NCBI GenBank assembly: GCA_047602465.1
Contig: JASGHF010000001.1
Span: forward strand, 62,001-126,000
Direction of reading: 5' to 3'
Source: JADZAI01 sp047602465
GTDB lineage: Bacteria; Pseudomonadota; Alphaproteobacteria; Micropepsales; Micropepsaceae
DNA: 64,000 nt
The position numbers and the translations under genes were made by a program. The number at the start of each line of letters is the position of its first letter. The first letter of the stretch is position 1. The notes under the pieces are model-generated. The model did not search any database, was not told where the DNA came from, and saw nothing but the letters and a program-made list of their open reading frames with translations. This document shows positions 18,315 through 28,503 of this stretch, piece by piece.

Positions 18315-19618
18315 CCGACCTTTTCGGCGCCGCTGGTCTGGAGAACGAGGCGCCCCGTCCTCTGGCGGATCGTCTGCGTCCCGCCGCGCTCGATCAGGTC
18401 ATCGGCCAGGATCACCTGCTGAAATCCGATGGCCCGATCGGCCGCATGGTCGGGGCCGGGCGCATCACCTCGCTCATCCTCTGGGGGCCGCCGGGAACGG
18501 GCAAGACAACCATCGCGCGCCTGCTCGCCAAGGCGACGAAACTCGATTTCGTCCAGATCAGCGCGATCTTCTCCGGCGTCGCCGACCTCAAGAAGCTGTT
18601 CGAAACCGCGCGCGCCAAGCGCCGGGGCGGGCAGGGCACGCTGCTTTTCGTCGATGAGATCCACCGCTTTAACCGCAGCCAGCAGGATGCCTTCCTGCCG
18701 GTGATGGAGGACGGCACCATCGTCCTCATCGGCGCGACCACCGAAAATCCCAGCTTCGAGTTGAACGCCGCGCTCCTCTCGCGCTGTCAGGTTCTGGTGC
18801 TGAAGCGCCTCGACGATACGGCGCTGGAGGCAATCCTCGCCCGCGCCGAAGCCGTCACGGGCAACACCCTGCCGCTCGATGCGGCGGCGCGCGAAGCGCT
18901 CGTCGCCATGGCCGATGGCGACGGGCGCTATCTCCTCAATCTCGCCGAAGAGCTGCTGGCGCTGAAAACGCTAACGCCGCTTGACCCCTCCGGTCTCGCC
19001 GAGGTCGTGCAGAAGCGCGCGCCCGTCTACGACAAGGATCGCGAGGAGCACTACAATCTCATCTCCGCGCTCCACAAATCGGTGCGCGGCTCCGATCCCG
19101 ATGCGGCGCTCTACTGGTTCGCGCGCATGCTCGCCGGCGGCGAACAGCCGCTCTATCTCATGCGCCGCATCATCCGCATGGCGGTGGAGGATATCGGCCT
19201 CGCCGATCCGCAGGCCCTCGTCATCGCGACGGCGGCGAAAGATACCTATGATTTTCTCGGCAGCCCCGAAGGCGAACTCGCCATCGCAGAGGCGCTCGTC
19301 TATTGCGCGACCGCGCCCAAATCGAACGCGCTCTACAAGGGCTATGGCGCGGCCCGCGCCGCCGCCAAGGCGACCGGCTCGCTGATGCCGCCCAAGCACA
19401 TCCTGAACGCCCCGACCAGACTGATGAAAGGCGAGGGCTACGGCGCGGGCTACGCCTATGACCACGACGCCGAAGACGGCTTCTCCGGCCAGAACTATTT
19501 CCCGGACGGCATGGACCGCCCGGCGCTTTACAGCCCGCGCGAGATCGGCTTCGAGCGCGAGATCGCCAAGCGCCTCGACTACTGGGCGAAGCTCCGCGTG
19601 AAACGGAACGCGGAATAG
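18311..19618 (+). CDS. rarA: Replication-associated recombination protein A (MgsA/RarA AAA+ ATPase)
   Basis: AAA+ clamp-loader-like ATPase acting at stalled forks. The only ATG of the 5' region (18446) would remove 45 residues that read TDLFGAAGLENEAPRPLADR and onward to the GQDHLL motif, all conserved in the family. No ATG, GTG or TTG exists in frame between 18242 and 18445. The best start is CTG at 18311, overlapping the protease stop (CTGA) with GAGG 7 bases upstream. From there the protein has 435 residues, the family norm. Walker A GPPGTGKT is at 59-66 and VDEIHRF at 114-120. Function is secure; the CTG start is inferred. Confidence 0.9.
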   Translation: MTDLFGAAGLENEAPRPLADRLRPAALDQVIGQDHLLKSDGPIGRMVGAGRITSLILWGPPGTGKTTIARLLAKATKLDFVQISAIFSGVADLKKLFETARAKRRGGQGTLLFVDEIHRFNRSQQDAFLPVMEDGTIVLIGATTENPSFELNAALLSRCQVLVLKRLDDTALEAILARAEAVTGNTLPLDAAAREALVAMADGDGRYLLNLAEELLALKTLTPLDPSGLAEVVQKRAPVYDKDREEHYNLISALHKSVRGSDPDAALYWFARMLAGGEQPLYLMRRIIRMAVEDIGLADPQALVIATAAKDTYDFLGSPEGELAIAEALVYCATAPKSNALYKGYGAARAAAKATGSLMPPKHILNAPTRLMKGEGYGAGYAYDHDAEDGFSGQNYFPDGMDRPALYSPREIGFEREIAKRLDYWAKLRVKRNAE

Positions 19619-19620
19619 AA

Positions 19621-19648
19621 AACGGCCGGGCGATGAGGCCCGGCCGTT
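19621..19648 (-). terminator. Hairpin terminator, mainly for the reverse-strand acyl-CoA dehydrogenase gene
   Basis: AACGGCCGGGC (19621-19631), a six-base loop, and GCCCGGCCGTT (19638-19648) make an 11-bp stem. On the reverse strand the stem runs into TTTT, so it is a good terminator for the gene ending at 19668. On the forward strand no T-run follows, though it could still slow transcripts from rarA. Confidence 0.75.
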
Positions 19649-19667
19649 CCCATCTCGATCGTTGAGA

Positions 19668-20945
19668 TCAGTGCCGCGTCAGTTCGGCGCGACCCACCAC
19701 CATGTGATGCACTTCATCCGGGCCGTCCGCAAAGCGCAGGTGGCGCATGTTGGTGTACATCTTGGCGAGCGGCGTCCAATCCGAAATGCCCGTCGCGCCG
19801 TGGATCTGGATCGCTTCGTCGATGATCTGGCACACGCGCTCCGGCACCATCGCCTTCACCATCGAAACCCACACGCGGGCCTCGCGGTTGCCCAGCACGT
19901 CCATGGCGCGGGCGGCCTTCAGCACCATCAGGCGCATGGCCTCGATATCGATGCGGGCGCGCGAGATTTTCTCGAGGTTGCCGCCCAGCTGAACCAGCGG
20001 CTTGCCGAAGGCGACGCGGCTGGTGCCGCGCTTCACCATCAGGTCCAGCGCCTTCTCGGCCTGGCCGATCGAGCGCATGCAGTGATGGATGCGGCCCGGC
20101 CCGAGGCGCAGCTGCGAAATCTCGAAGCCGCGGCCTTCACCCAGCAGCATGTTCTCCTTGGGCACGCGCACATTGTTGAAGCGCATATGCATGTGACCCT
20201 GCGGCGCGTGGTCCTCGCCGAACACGTGCATCGGCCCGATGATCTCCACGCCGGGCGTGTCCTTGGGCACCAGGATCTGCGACTGCTGGAACTGCGGCGG
20301 CGCGTCGGGGCTGGTCTTCACCATCACGATGAGGATCTTGCAGCGCGGATCGCCGGCGCCGGAAATGTAGTACTTCTCGCCGTTGATCACCCATTCATCG
20401 CCCACCAGCTCGGCGCGGGTCGAGACGTTCTTGGCGTCCGACGAGGCGACATTCGGCTCTGTCATCACATAGGCCGAACGGATTTCGCCGTTGAGCAGCG
20501 GCAGCAGCCATTTCTTCTTCTGCTCCTCGGTGCCGACGCGCTCGATGACTTCCATATTGCCGGTATCGGGGGCCGAGCAGTTCAGCGATTCAGAGGCCAG
20601 CATCTGCTTGCCCAGCTCGACCGCGATATAGGCGTAGTCGAGATTGGTCAGGCCCTTGCCGATCTCGGAATGAGGCAGGAAGAAATTCCACAGGCCCGAG
20701 GCCTTGGCCTTGTTCTTCGCGCCTTCCAGCAGCTCCAGCTGACGCGGATGCCAGCTCCAGCGGTCCTTCTTCTGCTGCTCCTCGCCAAGGCGCGCGAACT
20801 CTTCGGCGATCGGCTCGACATTCTCCGCGATGTGCTTCTTCACGGCGTCGAACAGCGGCTGCGACTCTTTCGACATGCGAAGGTCGTTCAGCTCGTATTC
20901 CTGTTCCGGGGTGACCTCGAAGGTCTGTTTCGGCGCGGCGCTCAT
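19668..20945 (-). CDS. Acyl-CoA dehydrogenase, ACAD10/11-like
   Basis: FAD-dependent acyl-CoA dehydrogenase, 425 residues with the ATG at 20945 (MSAAPKQTFEVTPEQEYEL), supported by GGAG 9 bases upstream. An in-frame ATG 33 bases earlier lacks such a site. The all-helical N-domain, the beta-domain with YVMTEPNVASSDAKN and WVINGEKYYISGAGD, and the C-terminal helix bundle with IQIHGATGISDWTPLAKMYT are in order. Sequence style is of the ACAD10/11 group, linked to unusual or hydroxylated acyl-CoAs; the substrate cannot be told. It diverges from the nitronate monooxygenase gene by about 190 bases. Confidence 0.9.
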   Translation of the reverse strand: MSAAPKQTFEVTPEQEYELNDLRMSKESQPLFDAVKKHIAENVEPIAEEFARLGEEQQKKDRWSWHPRQLELLEGAKNKAKASGLWNFFLPHSEIGKGLTNLDYAYIAVELGKQMLASESLNCSAPDTGNMEVIERVGTEEQKKKWLLPLLNGEIRSAYVMTEPNVASSDAKNVSTRAELVGDEWVINGEKYYISGAGDPRCKILIVMVKTSPDAPPQFQQSQILVPKDTPGVEIIGPMHVFGEDHAPQGHMHMRFNNVRVPKENMLLGEGRGFEISQLRLGPGRIHHCMRSIGQAEKALDLMVKRGTSRVAFGKPLVQLGGNLEKISRARIDIEAMRLMVLKAARAMDVLGNREARVWVSMVKAMVPERVCQIIDEAIQIHGATGISDWTPLAKMYTNMRHLRFADGPDEVHHMVVGRAELTRH

Positions 20946-21134
20946 GTCTCGTCTCTCCCTGCTTTTCTGATGCCCCATTCACACCATGACCGGGGGCGGA
21001 TCGCAACGCGCGGCGGCCTTCCGCGCGCGTAAGGCCCACCCCGCGCCCGGCGCTTCCCAAGGCCCGGAAATTCGGTCTTGATGCGCCCCGCCACGCTATT
21101 CGGACCCACAAGAAACCGATCTGAGGAGACACAC

Positions 21135-22115
21135 ATGAAAACCCGCATCACCGAGCTTTTCGGCATCGAGCACCCCATCATCCAGGGCGGCATGCACTAT
21201 GTCGGCTTCGCTGAAATGGCGGCCGCGGTCTCGAACGCCGGCGGCCTCGGCATCATCACGGGCCTCACCCAGGGCACGCCGGAACGGCTCGCCGCCGAAA
21301 TCGAACGCTGCAAGGGTATGACCGACAAGCCGTTCGGCGTGAACCTCACCTTCCTGCCGGCCGTCACGCCGCCGGACTATCCGGGCTTCGTCGACGCCAT
21401 CATCAAGAGCGGCGTGAAGGCGGTGGAGACCGCCGGCAACAATCCCGCCAAATGGCTCCCGGCGCTGAAAGAGGCCGACATCAAGGTCATCCACAAATGC
21501 ACTTCGGTCCGCCACTCGCTGAAGGCTGAATCCATCGGCTGCGATGCGGTCAGCGTCGACGGCTTCGAATGCGGCGGCCATCCGGGCGAGGATGACGTGC
21601 CGAACTTCATCCTGCTGCCGCGCGCGGCCGAGGAGCTGAAAATTCCCTTCGTCGCCTCCGGCGGCATGGCCGACGGGCGCAGCCTCGTCGCGGCGCTGGC
21701 GCTGGGCGCCGAAGGCATGAACATGGGCACCCGCTTCATCGCGACCAAGGAAGCGCCGGTTCACCAGAACGCCAAGGACGCGCTGGTCAAGGCGAGCGAG
21801 CTCGACACGCGCCTCATCATGCGCCCGCTGCGTAACACCGAGCGCGTGCTCACCAACGCCGCCGTCGAACGCCTGCTCCAGAAGGAGAAGGAGATGGGCG
21901 ACAAACTCTCCTTCGGCGACATCGCGGCCGAGGTCGCGGGCGTCTATCCGAAGATCCTGCGCGACGGCGACATGGATGCCGGCGGGTGGAGCTGCGGCAT
22001 GGTCGCGGGCCTGATCCACGACATCCCGACGGTCAAGGAACTGATCGACCGCATCATGGCCGAGGCCGACGAGATCATCGCCAAGCGTCTCGAACGCTTC
22101 CGCGCGGCCGCTTGA
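21135..22115 (+). CDS. Nitronate monooxygenase-family flavoprotein
   Basis: A 326-residue FMN-dependent TIM-barrel protein of the NMO/2-nitropropane dioxygenase family. The start at 21135 follows GAGGAG and gives MKTRITELFGIEHPIIQGGM. The motif DGFECGGHPGEDDV holds His149, the usual active-site base, and FVASGGMADGRSLVAALALG plus GMNMGTRF form the phosphate-binding part. Family members oxidise nitronates; relatives act as enoyl reductases (FabK), so the real substrate is uncertain. It is followed 15 bases later by an acyl-CoA dehydrogenase, suggesting a shared fatty-acid or xenobiotic oxidation role. Confidence 0.88.
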   Translation: MKTRITELFGIEHPIIQGGMHYVGFAEMAAAVSNAGGLGIITGLTQGTPERLAAEIERCKGMTDKPFGVNLTFLPAVTPPDYPGFVDAIIKSGVKAVETAGNNPAKWLPALKEADIKVIHKCTSVRHSLKAESIGCDAVSVDGFECGGHPGEDDVPNFILLPRAAEELKIPFVASGGMADGRSLVAALALGAEGMNMGTRFIATKEAPVHQNAKDALVKASELDTRLIMRPLRNTERVLTNAAVERLLQKEKEMGDKLSFGDIAAEVAGVYPKILRDGDMDAGGWSCGMVAGLIHDIPTVKELIDRIMAEADEIIAKRLERFRAAA

Positions 22116-22130
22116 AGGAGGGCAGGCACC

Positions 22131-23366
22131 ATGGCCATCGATTTTGAAATCCCGCCCGAAGCCAAGGCGATCCGCGAAAAGGTCCGCCAGTGGGTGAAGG
22201 ACGAATGCCACCCGGCGGAACAGCGTCTCGTCGAGGGCGCCGACTACAAGACGACGCTGGCTGAACTCCGCAGGAAGGCCCGGGCGCAGGGCTTGTGGTG
22301 TCCATTCATCCCGCCGGAGCATGGCGGCATGGGGCTTGGCCCGCTCGCCAACGCGCTCGTCCAGATGGAACTCGGTCAGTCCCATCTCGGCGCCCTGTCG
22401 ATGAACACGCAGGGTCCGGACGACGCGACCATGATGACCCTGCTGGCGCACGGCACCGACTACCAGAAGGAAAAGTTCCTCAAGCCGCTGCTCAATGGCG
22501 AAAAGCGCATCTGCTACTCGATGACCGAGAAGGCGGCCGGCGCCGACGCCACCGGCATGCAGACCAGGGCCGAGCGGCAGGGCAACGAGAACTACGTCCT
22601 CAACGGCGAGAAATGGTTCTCATCGGCCGCCAGCGTCGCCGATATCGCGCTGGTGATGGCCAAGACCAACCCGGAGGCCCCGCGCCATCAGCAGTTCTCG
22701 ACCTTCATCGTCGAGCTGCCGAACCCCGGCTACAACATCGTCCGCGACATCGAGACGATGGCGATGGAAAGCCCGCTCAGCCACATCATGGGCGGCGGCC
22801 ACAGCGAGGTGAAGATCGAAAATCTCGTGGTCCCGGCGGAAAACCTGCTGGGCGGCGAGGGCAACGGCTTCGCGATGGGGCAACATCGTCTGGCCTATGG
22901 CCGCCTCCGCCACGGCATGCACAACGTAGCGATGGCCCAGCGCGCGCTCGATCTGGCGACGGCGCACGTCACTAAACGCTCGACCTTCGGCAAGAAGCTG
23001 TCCGACCGGCAAGGCGTCCAGTGGATGCTGGCCGACTGCGCGGCGGAACTTTATCAGGCCCGGTTGATGCTCCTTCACATCGCCTACAAGGCGGAGAAGG
23101 GGCTGGACATGCGGCAGGAGAACTCGATCGCCAAGGTCTTCCTCGCGCACATGGTCCACAAGGTGGTCGATACCGCGATCCAGCTCCACGGCGCGCTCGG
23201 CTACAGCACCGATACGCCGCTCGCCCGCTGGTACACCCATATCCGTTCGCAGCGCCTGGTCGACGGGCCGGACGAGGTCCATCGCTGGACCGTCGGCCGC
23301 AACGTCATCAGGGCGTTCGAGAAATATGGAACCACGGCCTCGGCCGCCGGCGGCGATCTCATCTGA
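22131..23366 (+). CDS. Acyl-CoA dehydrogenase, ACAD10/11-like
   Basis: A 411-residue acyl-CoA dehydrogenase with GGAGGG before the ATG. The N-terminal helices, the flavin-domain stretches YSMTEKAAGADATGMQ and YVLNGEKWFSSAASVADIAL, and the C-terminal bundle with IQLHGALGYSTDTPLARWYT are intact. It resembles the reverse-strand enzyme upstream in subgroup (ACAD10/11 type) but is clearly a separate paralogue. It likely shares a transcript with the NMO-family gene 15 bases upstream. Substrate unknown. Confidence 0.9.
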   Translation: MAIDFEIPPEAKAIREKVRQWVKDECHPAEQRLVEGADYKTTLAELRRKARAQGLWCPFIPPEHGGMGLGPLANALVQMELGQSHLGALSMNTQGPDDATMMTLLAHGTDYQKEKFLKPLLNGEKRICYSMTEKAAGADATGMQTRAERQGNENYVLNGEKWFSSAASVADIALVMAKTNPEAPRHQQFSTFIVELPNPGYNIVRDIETMAMESPLSHIMGGGHSEVKIENLVVPAENLLGGEGNGFAMGQHRLAYGRLRHGMHNVAMAQRALDLATAHVTKRSTFGKKLSDRQGVQWMLADCAAELYQARLMLLHIAYKAEKGLDMRQENSIAKVFLAHMVHKVVDTAIQLHGALGYSTDTPLARWYTHIRSQRLVDGPDEVHRWTVGRNVIRAFEKYGTTASAAGGDLI

Positions 23367-23451
23367 TGTCTGAAGGGGAACTGGCGGGCGCATTCATCCG
23401 CTCGTCAGTTTCCGATCCCTGCGCTACACGGGTCAACAACAGGAGAGACAC

Positions 23452-23754
23452 ATGACTCGCATCGCCATTCTCGCCCTCGCCGCCGCTTTCGTGCTGCCCG
23501 CCGCCGCGTCCAGCGACGATGCCTGGGCCGAACACGAGAAGAAGGTCGCCGAGGCCTGCTTCACCGCCAGCGGCTTCAAGGACGCCAAGGCGCACACCAA
23601 GCTCATGATCTTCGACGACAGCGTCGGCATGGATGCCCTTGTGGTGGAAGGTGAATATCCGCAGGAGCACATGAAGGGCGAACACGGCATGGCGCTCTGC
23701 CTCTACAACAAGTCGACCGAAACGGCCGTCACCACCGAGATGGCTCACAACTAG
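23452..23754 (+). CDS. Small secreted protein of unknown function
   Basis: A 100-residue protein with a signal peptide (MTRIAILALAAAFVLPAAAS, cleavage near 20). The mature part has two cysteines (in EACFTAS and ALCLYN), possibly a disulfide, and no recognised domain. AGGAGAG lies before the ATG. Its TAG stop shares one base with the GTG start of crcB, so it heads a tightly packed run of genes ending with the ATP12 chaperone. I do not recognise the family. Confidence 0.7.
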   Translation: MTRIAILALAAAFVLPAAASSDDAWAEHEKKVAEACFTASGFKDAKAHTKLMIFDDSVGMDALVVEGEYPQEHMKGEHGMALCLYNKSTETAVTTEMAHN

Positions 23755-24131
23755 TGCCCTGGCTCGCCGTCGCAGCGGGTGGGGCGCTCGGCGCTGTCGC
23801 CCGCTACGCGATGGCGGGCGCGGTGCAGCGCGTTGCCGGCGGGGCGTTCCCTTGGGGAACCCTCGCCGTCAACATTCTGGGCGCCCTGCTGATGGGCGTC
23901 GTCGTCGAAGGTTCGGCGCGGCTCTGGAATATCCCGGCCGATCTCCGCCTGTTCCTCACCACCGGCATCCTGGGCGGCTTCACCACTTTTTCCGCCTTTT
24001 CGCTCGAAACCGCGTTGATAATCGAAAAAGGCGACTGGATGCCCGCAATCGCGTATATCGCCGCTTCGGTCGCCTTGACAGTTCTCTTTTTGTTCTGTGG
24101 GATGTGGGCCGTCAGGAGCTTCGCGGGATGA
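23754..24131 (+). CDS. crcB: Fluoride exporter CrcB/Fluc
   Basis: A 125-residue inner-membrane channel that exports fluoride as a dual-topology dimer. Four hydrophobic segments are visible. The family motifs are GGALGAVARY (residues 9-18), WGTLAVNILGA and GGFTTFSAFSLE, the last holding the Phe box and the Na+-site region. The start is GTG at 23754, which shares a base with the upstream stop. It overlaps the next gene by four bases (ATGA). No fluoride riboswitch was found in the 85 bases before the small upstream gene. Confidence 0.93.
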   Translation: MPWLAVAAGGALGAVARYAMAGAVQRVAGGAFPWGTLAVNILGALLMGVVVEGSARLWNIPADLRLFLTTGILGGFTTFSAFSLETALIIEKGDWMPAIAYIAASVALTVLFLFCGMWAVRSFAG

Positions 24132-25129
24132 GCGGCGTCAAAACGGAGATCGTGGCGAATGACGAGGGCGGCGTGCGCGTCGACCGCTGGTTCAAGCGCC
24201 GCTACCCCAGCCTCGGCCACGGCCAGCTCGAAAAGCTGCTCCGCACGGGTCAGGTCCGGGTCGATGGCGGCCGGGTGAAAGCCAGCGACCGGCTGGCCGT
24301 CGGGGCCACCGTGCGCATTCCGCCGATCCCGGAAAGCGCCGAAGCGAATCCTGTTCGCGCCACCGATGCGCCGCTCGCAACGCATGAGAAGATCGCGGCG
24401 GAAGACCTTGTAATCCATATGGATTCCGAGATCATCATCCTCAACAAACCGCCCGGTCTGGCGAGCCAGGGCGGCCCCGGCATCACCCGCTCGGTCGATC
24501 ATCTCCTGGGCGCGCTCACTTTCGGCAAGAAGCAGCGCCCGCGTCTGGTCCACCGGCTGGACAAGGATACGTCCGGCGTCCTCGTCATCGCCCGCACGGT
24601 GCCTGCCGCCGCCGCATTGGCCGAGAGTTTCCGCGAACGCGACACCAAGAAGATCTACTGGGCGCTGACGGTCGGGGTTCCCAAGCCCCATATCGGCACC
24701 ATCAAGGCGTCCCTCGCCAAGGTCGCCCACGGCCCCGGCCGAAGCGACGAGCGCATGGTCGTGCGCGAGAAGGGCGAGGACGACGACGCCAAGCGCGCGG
24801 TCACCCGCTACCGGGTGGTCGATCACGCCGCCCAGAAGGCGGCCTGGCTGGCCCTCATGCCGGTCACCGGCCGCACCCACCAGCTTCGCGTCCACACCGC
24901 CTCGCTCGGCACGCCCATCGCCGGCGACTTCAAATATGGCGAGGAGGGCGCCCGGCTCTCCGGGTCCATGTCGCAGAAGATGCACCTGCACGCCCGCTAT
25001 CTGCGCATCCGCAAGCCGTCGGGCGGCTATCTGGAAATCACCGCGCCGCTGCCGCCGCACATGCTGAAGACCTGGGAGTTGTTCGGGTGGGATCCTGAGA
25101 ACACCCAGGATTTCTTCCCGGACGTGTGA
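24128..25129 (+). CDS. Ribosomal large-subunit pseudouridine synthase, RluC/RluD type
   Basis: A 333-residue RluA-family pseudouridine synthase. The ATG at 24128 overlaps the crcB stop; the frame is open further upstream but that part lies across crcB and is not the protein. An S4 RNA-binding domain occupies about residues 15-75. The catalytic motif HRLDKDTSGVLV holds the active Asp, and the TGRTHQLRVHTASLGTPIAGD stretch follows. It modifies uridines of 23S rRNA; RluC is the likeliest member by context next to the ATP12 gene, but the exact site is not certain. Confidence 0.88.
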   Translation: MSGVKTEIVANDEGGVRVDRWFKRRYPSLGHGQLEKLLRTGQVRVDGGRVKASDRLAVGATVRIPPIPESAEANPVRATDAPLATHEKIAAEDLVIHMDSEIIILNKPPGLASQGGPGITRSVDHLLGALTFGKKQRPRLVHRLDKDTSGVLVIARTVPAAAALAESFRERDTKKIYWALTVGVPKPHIGTIKASLAKVAHGPGRSDERMVVREKGEDDDAKRAVTRYRVVDHAAQKAAWLALMPVTGRTHQLRVHTASLGTPIAGDFKYGEEGARLSGSMSQKMHLHARYLRIRKPSGGYLEITAPLPPHMLKTWELFGWDPENTQDFFPDV

Positions 25130-26169
25130 TGGCCGCGAAGCGCCCGCCCTGCATCGTCAATTGGCGCGATCTCGAAATCGCGGACGAGGCCGCACATCCT
25201 GCGACGGGCGAAAAGCGCGGCTTCACGGCCAATCTCGGCGGCGCGACGGGTCTCACCCGCCTCGGCGTCCGCCATCACCGCCTGCCGCCCGGCCGCCGCT
25301 CCTCGCCGCCCCATGCCGAGCGCGACGAGGAGGAACTCGTCGTCATCCTGAAGGGCGAGCCGGACCTCTGGCAGGACGGTTATCTCTACCGCCTGAAGCC
25401 GGGCATCGTCGTCTGCTGGCCCGATCGCACCGGCATCGCGCACAGCCTGATCAACAACTCGGATTCCGACGTTCAATTCCTCGCCATCGGGGAAGCCTCG
25501 CGTTACGGCTCCCGCGTCGCCTTTCCGCGCGATCCCAAAATCGCCGAATGGTTCGCCGGTCACGGCAAGCTCTGGGCCGATCCACCAAGGCGCCGCCTGG
25601 GTCCGCATGACGGCCAGCCGGGCGAGGGGCCAAAGGGTTCCCGCAAGCGCGATTTGCCGCCCAACGCCATCGATACCGTCACGGTGAAGGTCCAGACCGG
25701 CAACACCTACCCGAACGATCCCGAGCTGATGGCGGATTTCATCCCCCTGAACGACCGCTCCGGCCTTGGCCGCATCGGCGGCGGGATCGATCTGCTGAAC
25801 CCCGGCCGCCGCACCTCCTATCCCCACGCCGAAGCGGACGAGGAGGAGTTCACCTATGTCGTCTCGGGCACGCCGGACGTCTGGCTCGACGGCCGCGCGT
25901 ATCCGCTGCAGCCGGGCGATTTCGTCGGCTGGCCCAGCGGCACGGGCCAGGCCCACGCCGTCCTGAACAACACCGGTCAGATGGTCGTCCTCGCAACCTT
26001 CGGCGAGGCGTCGCGCCGCCGCAGCCGCGTCTGGTACCCGTTCCACCGGAAGCACGCGAAGACGCTGGGCGAACGCGCCTGGACCCCGTCGCCGCTCCCG
26101 AAATTCGGCTCCCATGACGGGCAGCCCGACGCCTTACGCAAATCCAAACGCAAGAAGACCGCGTCATGA
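25129..26169 (+). CDS. Bicupin-domain protein (internal duplication)
   Basis: A 346-residue protein made of two similar halves, each with a cupin fold. The first half has PPHAERDEEELVVILKGEPD and the second YPHAEADEEEFTYVVSGTPD; each half then has a Gly-Trp-Pro turn and an LINN/LNN segment, and ends near HDGQP. The His and Glu residues could bind a metal. The start is the ATG at 25129 (TGATG with the preceding stop); a GTG one codon earlier is possible. Substrate unknown. It is coupled on both sides by overlaps (ATGA with the ATP12 gene). Confidence 0.82.
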   Translation: MAAKRPPCIVNWRDLEIADEAAHPATGEKRGFTANLGGATGLTRLGVRHHRLPPGRRSSPPHAERDEEELVVILKGEPDLWQDGYLYRLKPGIVVCWPDRTGIAHSLINNSDSDVQFLAIGEASRYGSRVAFPRDPKIAEWFAGHGKLWADPPRRRLGPHDGQPGEGPKGSRKRDLPPNAIDTVTVKVQTGNTYPNDPELMADFIPLNDRSGLGRIGGGIDLLNPGRRTSYPHAEADEEEFTYVVSGTPDVWLDGRAYPLQPGDFVGWPSGTGQAHAVLNNTGQMVVLATFGEASRRRSRVWYPFHRKHAKTLGERAWTPSPLPKFGSHDGQPDALRKSKRKKTAS

Positions 26170-26873
26170 GTTCAGCACCCGCGATCAGCCGCTTCTACAA
26201 ATCCGCTTCTTCCCGTCCCGATGGCGACGGCCACGGCGTCTGGCTCGACGAGCGCCGCCTGAAGACGCCCGCGCGTCTGCCGCTCACCGTTCCGACCGCT
26301 GCGCTGGCCGAGGCCATCGCTGCGGAATGGAACGCACAGGAAGCCCGCATCCTTCCCGCCGCCATGCCGCTCACCGCGCTCGCCAACGCCGCCATCGACC
26401 GCATCGCGCCGGAGCGCGAGGCCTTCGCCAGACGGCTCGCCGCCTATGGCGCGCATGATCTCCTCTGCTATCGCGCCGCCGAACCGCTGAACCTCGCCGT
26501 CCGTCTGGCGAAATCCTGGCAGCCGGTTCTCGACTGGCTGGCGGAAGCGCACGGCGCGCGGCTGGCGCTCGCCGAAGGCATCGTCCATGTCGATCAGCCG
26601 CCCGAAGCGCTCGCGGCGCTGGAGGCGGCTGTCCTCAATCTCGGCCCGTTCCACCTCGCGGCCCTTCACGTCCTCACGACCTCGTTCGGATCGCTCGGTC
26701 TGGGTCTTGCGGTCCTCGGCGGCCGGCTCGGGGCAGGGGAGGCGTTCGCCACCTCCCGCATCGATGAAGAATTCCAGATCGAACGCTGGGGCCACGACGA
26801 AGAGGCGGATATCCGCGCCGCCCGCATCCGTGACGAGGCGGAAACCGGCGGCCGGTTCCTGGCCCTGCTTTAG
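26166..26873 (+). CDS. ATP12-family F1-ATPase assembly chaperone
   Basis: A 235-residue homologue of mitochondrial Atp12, which binds free F1 alpha subunits during ATP synthase assembly. In bacteria it is found mainly in Alphaproteobacteria, one reason for placing this DNA there. Seen motifs are KTPARLPLTVPTAALAEAIA, the PLTALANAAIDRI segment, the YGAHDLLCYRA stretch and the C-terminal DEEFQIERWGHDEEAD. It is the last gene of the crcB run, overlapping the bicupin gene by four bases. Confidence 0.9.
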   Translation: MSSAPAISRFYKSASSRPDGDGHGVWLDERRLKTPARLPLTVPTAALAEAIAAEWNAQEARILPAAMPLTALANAAIDRIAPEREAFARRLAAYGAHDLLCYRAAEPLNLAVRLAKSWQPVLDWLAEAHGARLALAEGIVHVDQPPEALAALEAAVLNLGPFHLAALHVLTTSFGSLGLGLAVLGGRLGAGEAFATSRIDEEFQIERWGHDEEADIRAARIRDEAETGGRFLALL

Positions 26874-26960
26874 GTAACTTCCGTTCGCGGCGCGTTGCGC
26901 GGGCGCAAGAAACATGATTTCACGCCCCATCACGTCATTCACTCCTGTGTGGAGCACACC

Positions 26961-28493
<1,533 letters not shown>

Positions 28494-28503
28494 GGGATGG
28501 GCG

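Noticed and set aside
19662..21032. A 456-codon forward frame opposite the first acyl-CoA dehydrogenase gene
   Set aside because: The reverse-strand enzyme is complete with ribosome-binding site and terminator; the forward product is a His/Arg/Leu-rich shadow.
23367..23451. Fluoride riboswitch before the crcB run
   Set aside because: I could not find the conserved pseudoknot-type elements in these 85 bases, and crcB starts by overlap with the preceding gene.
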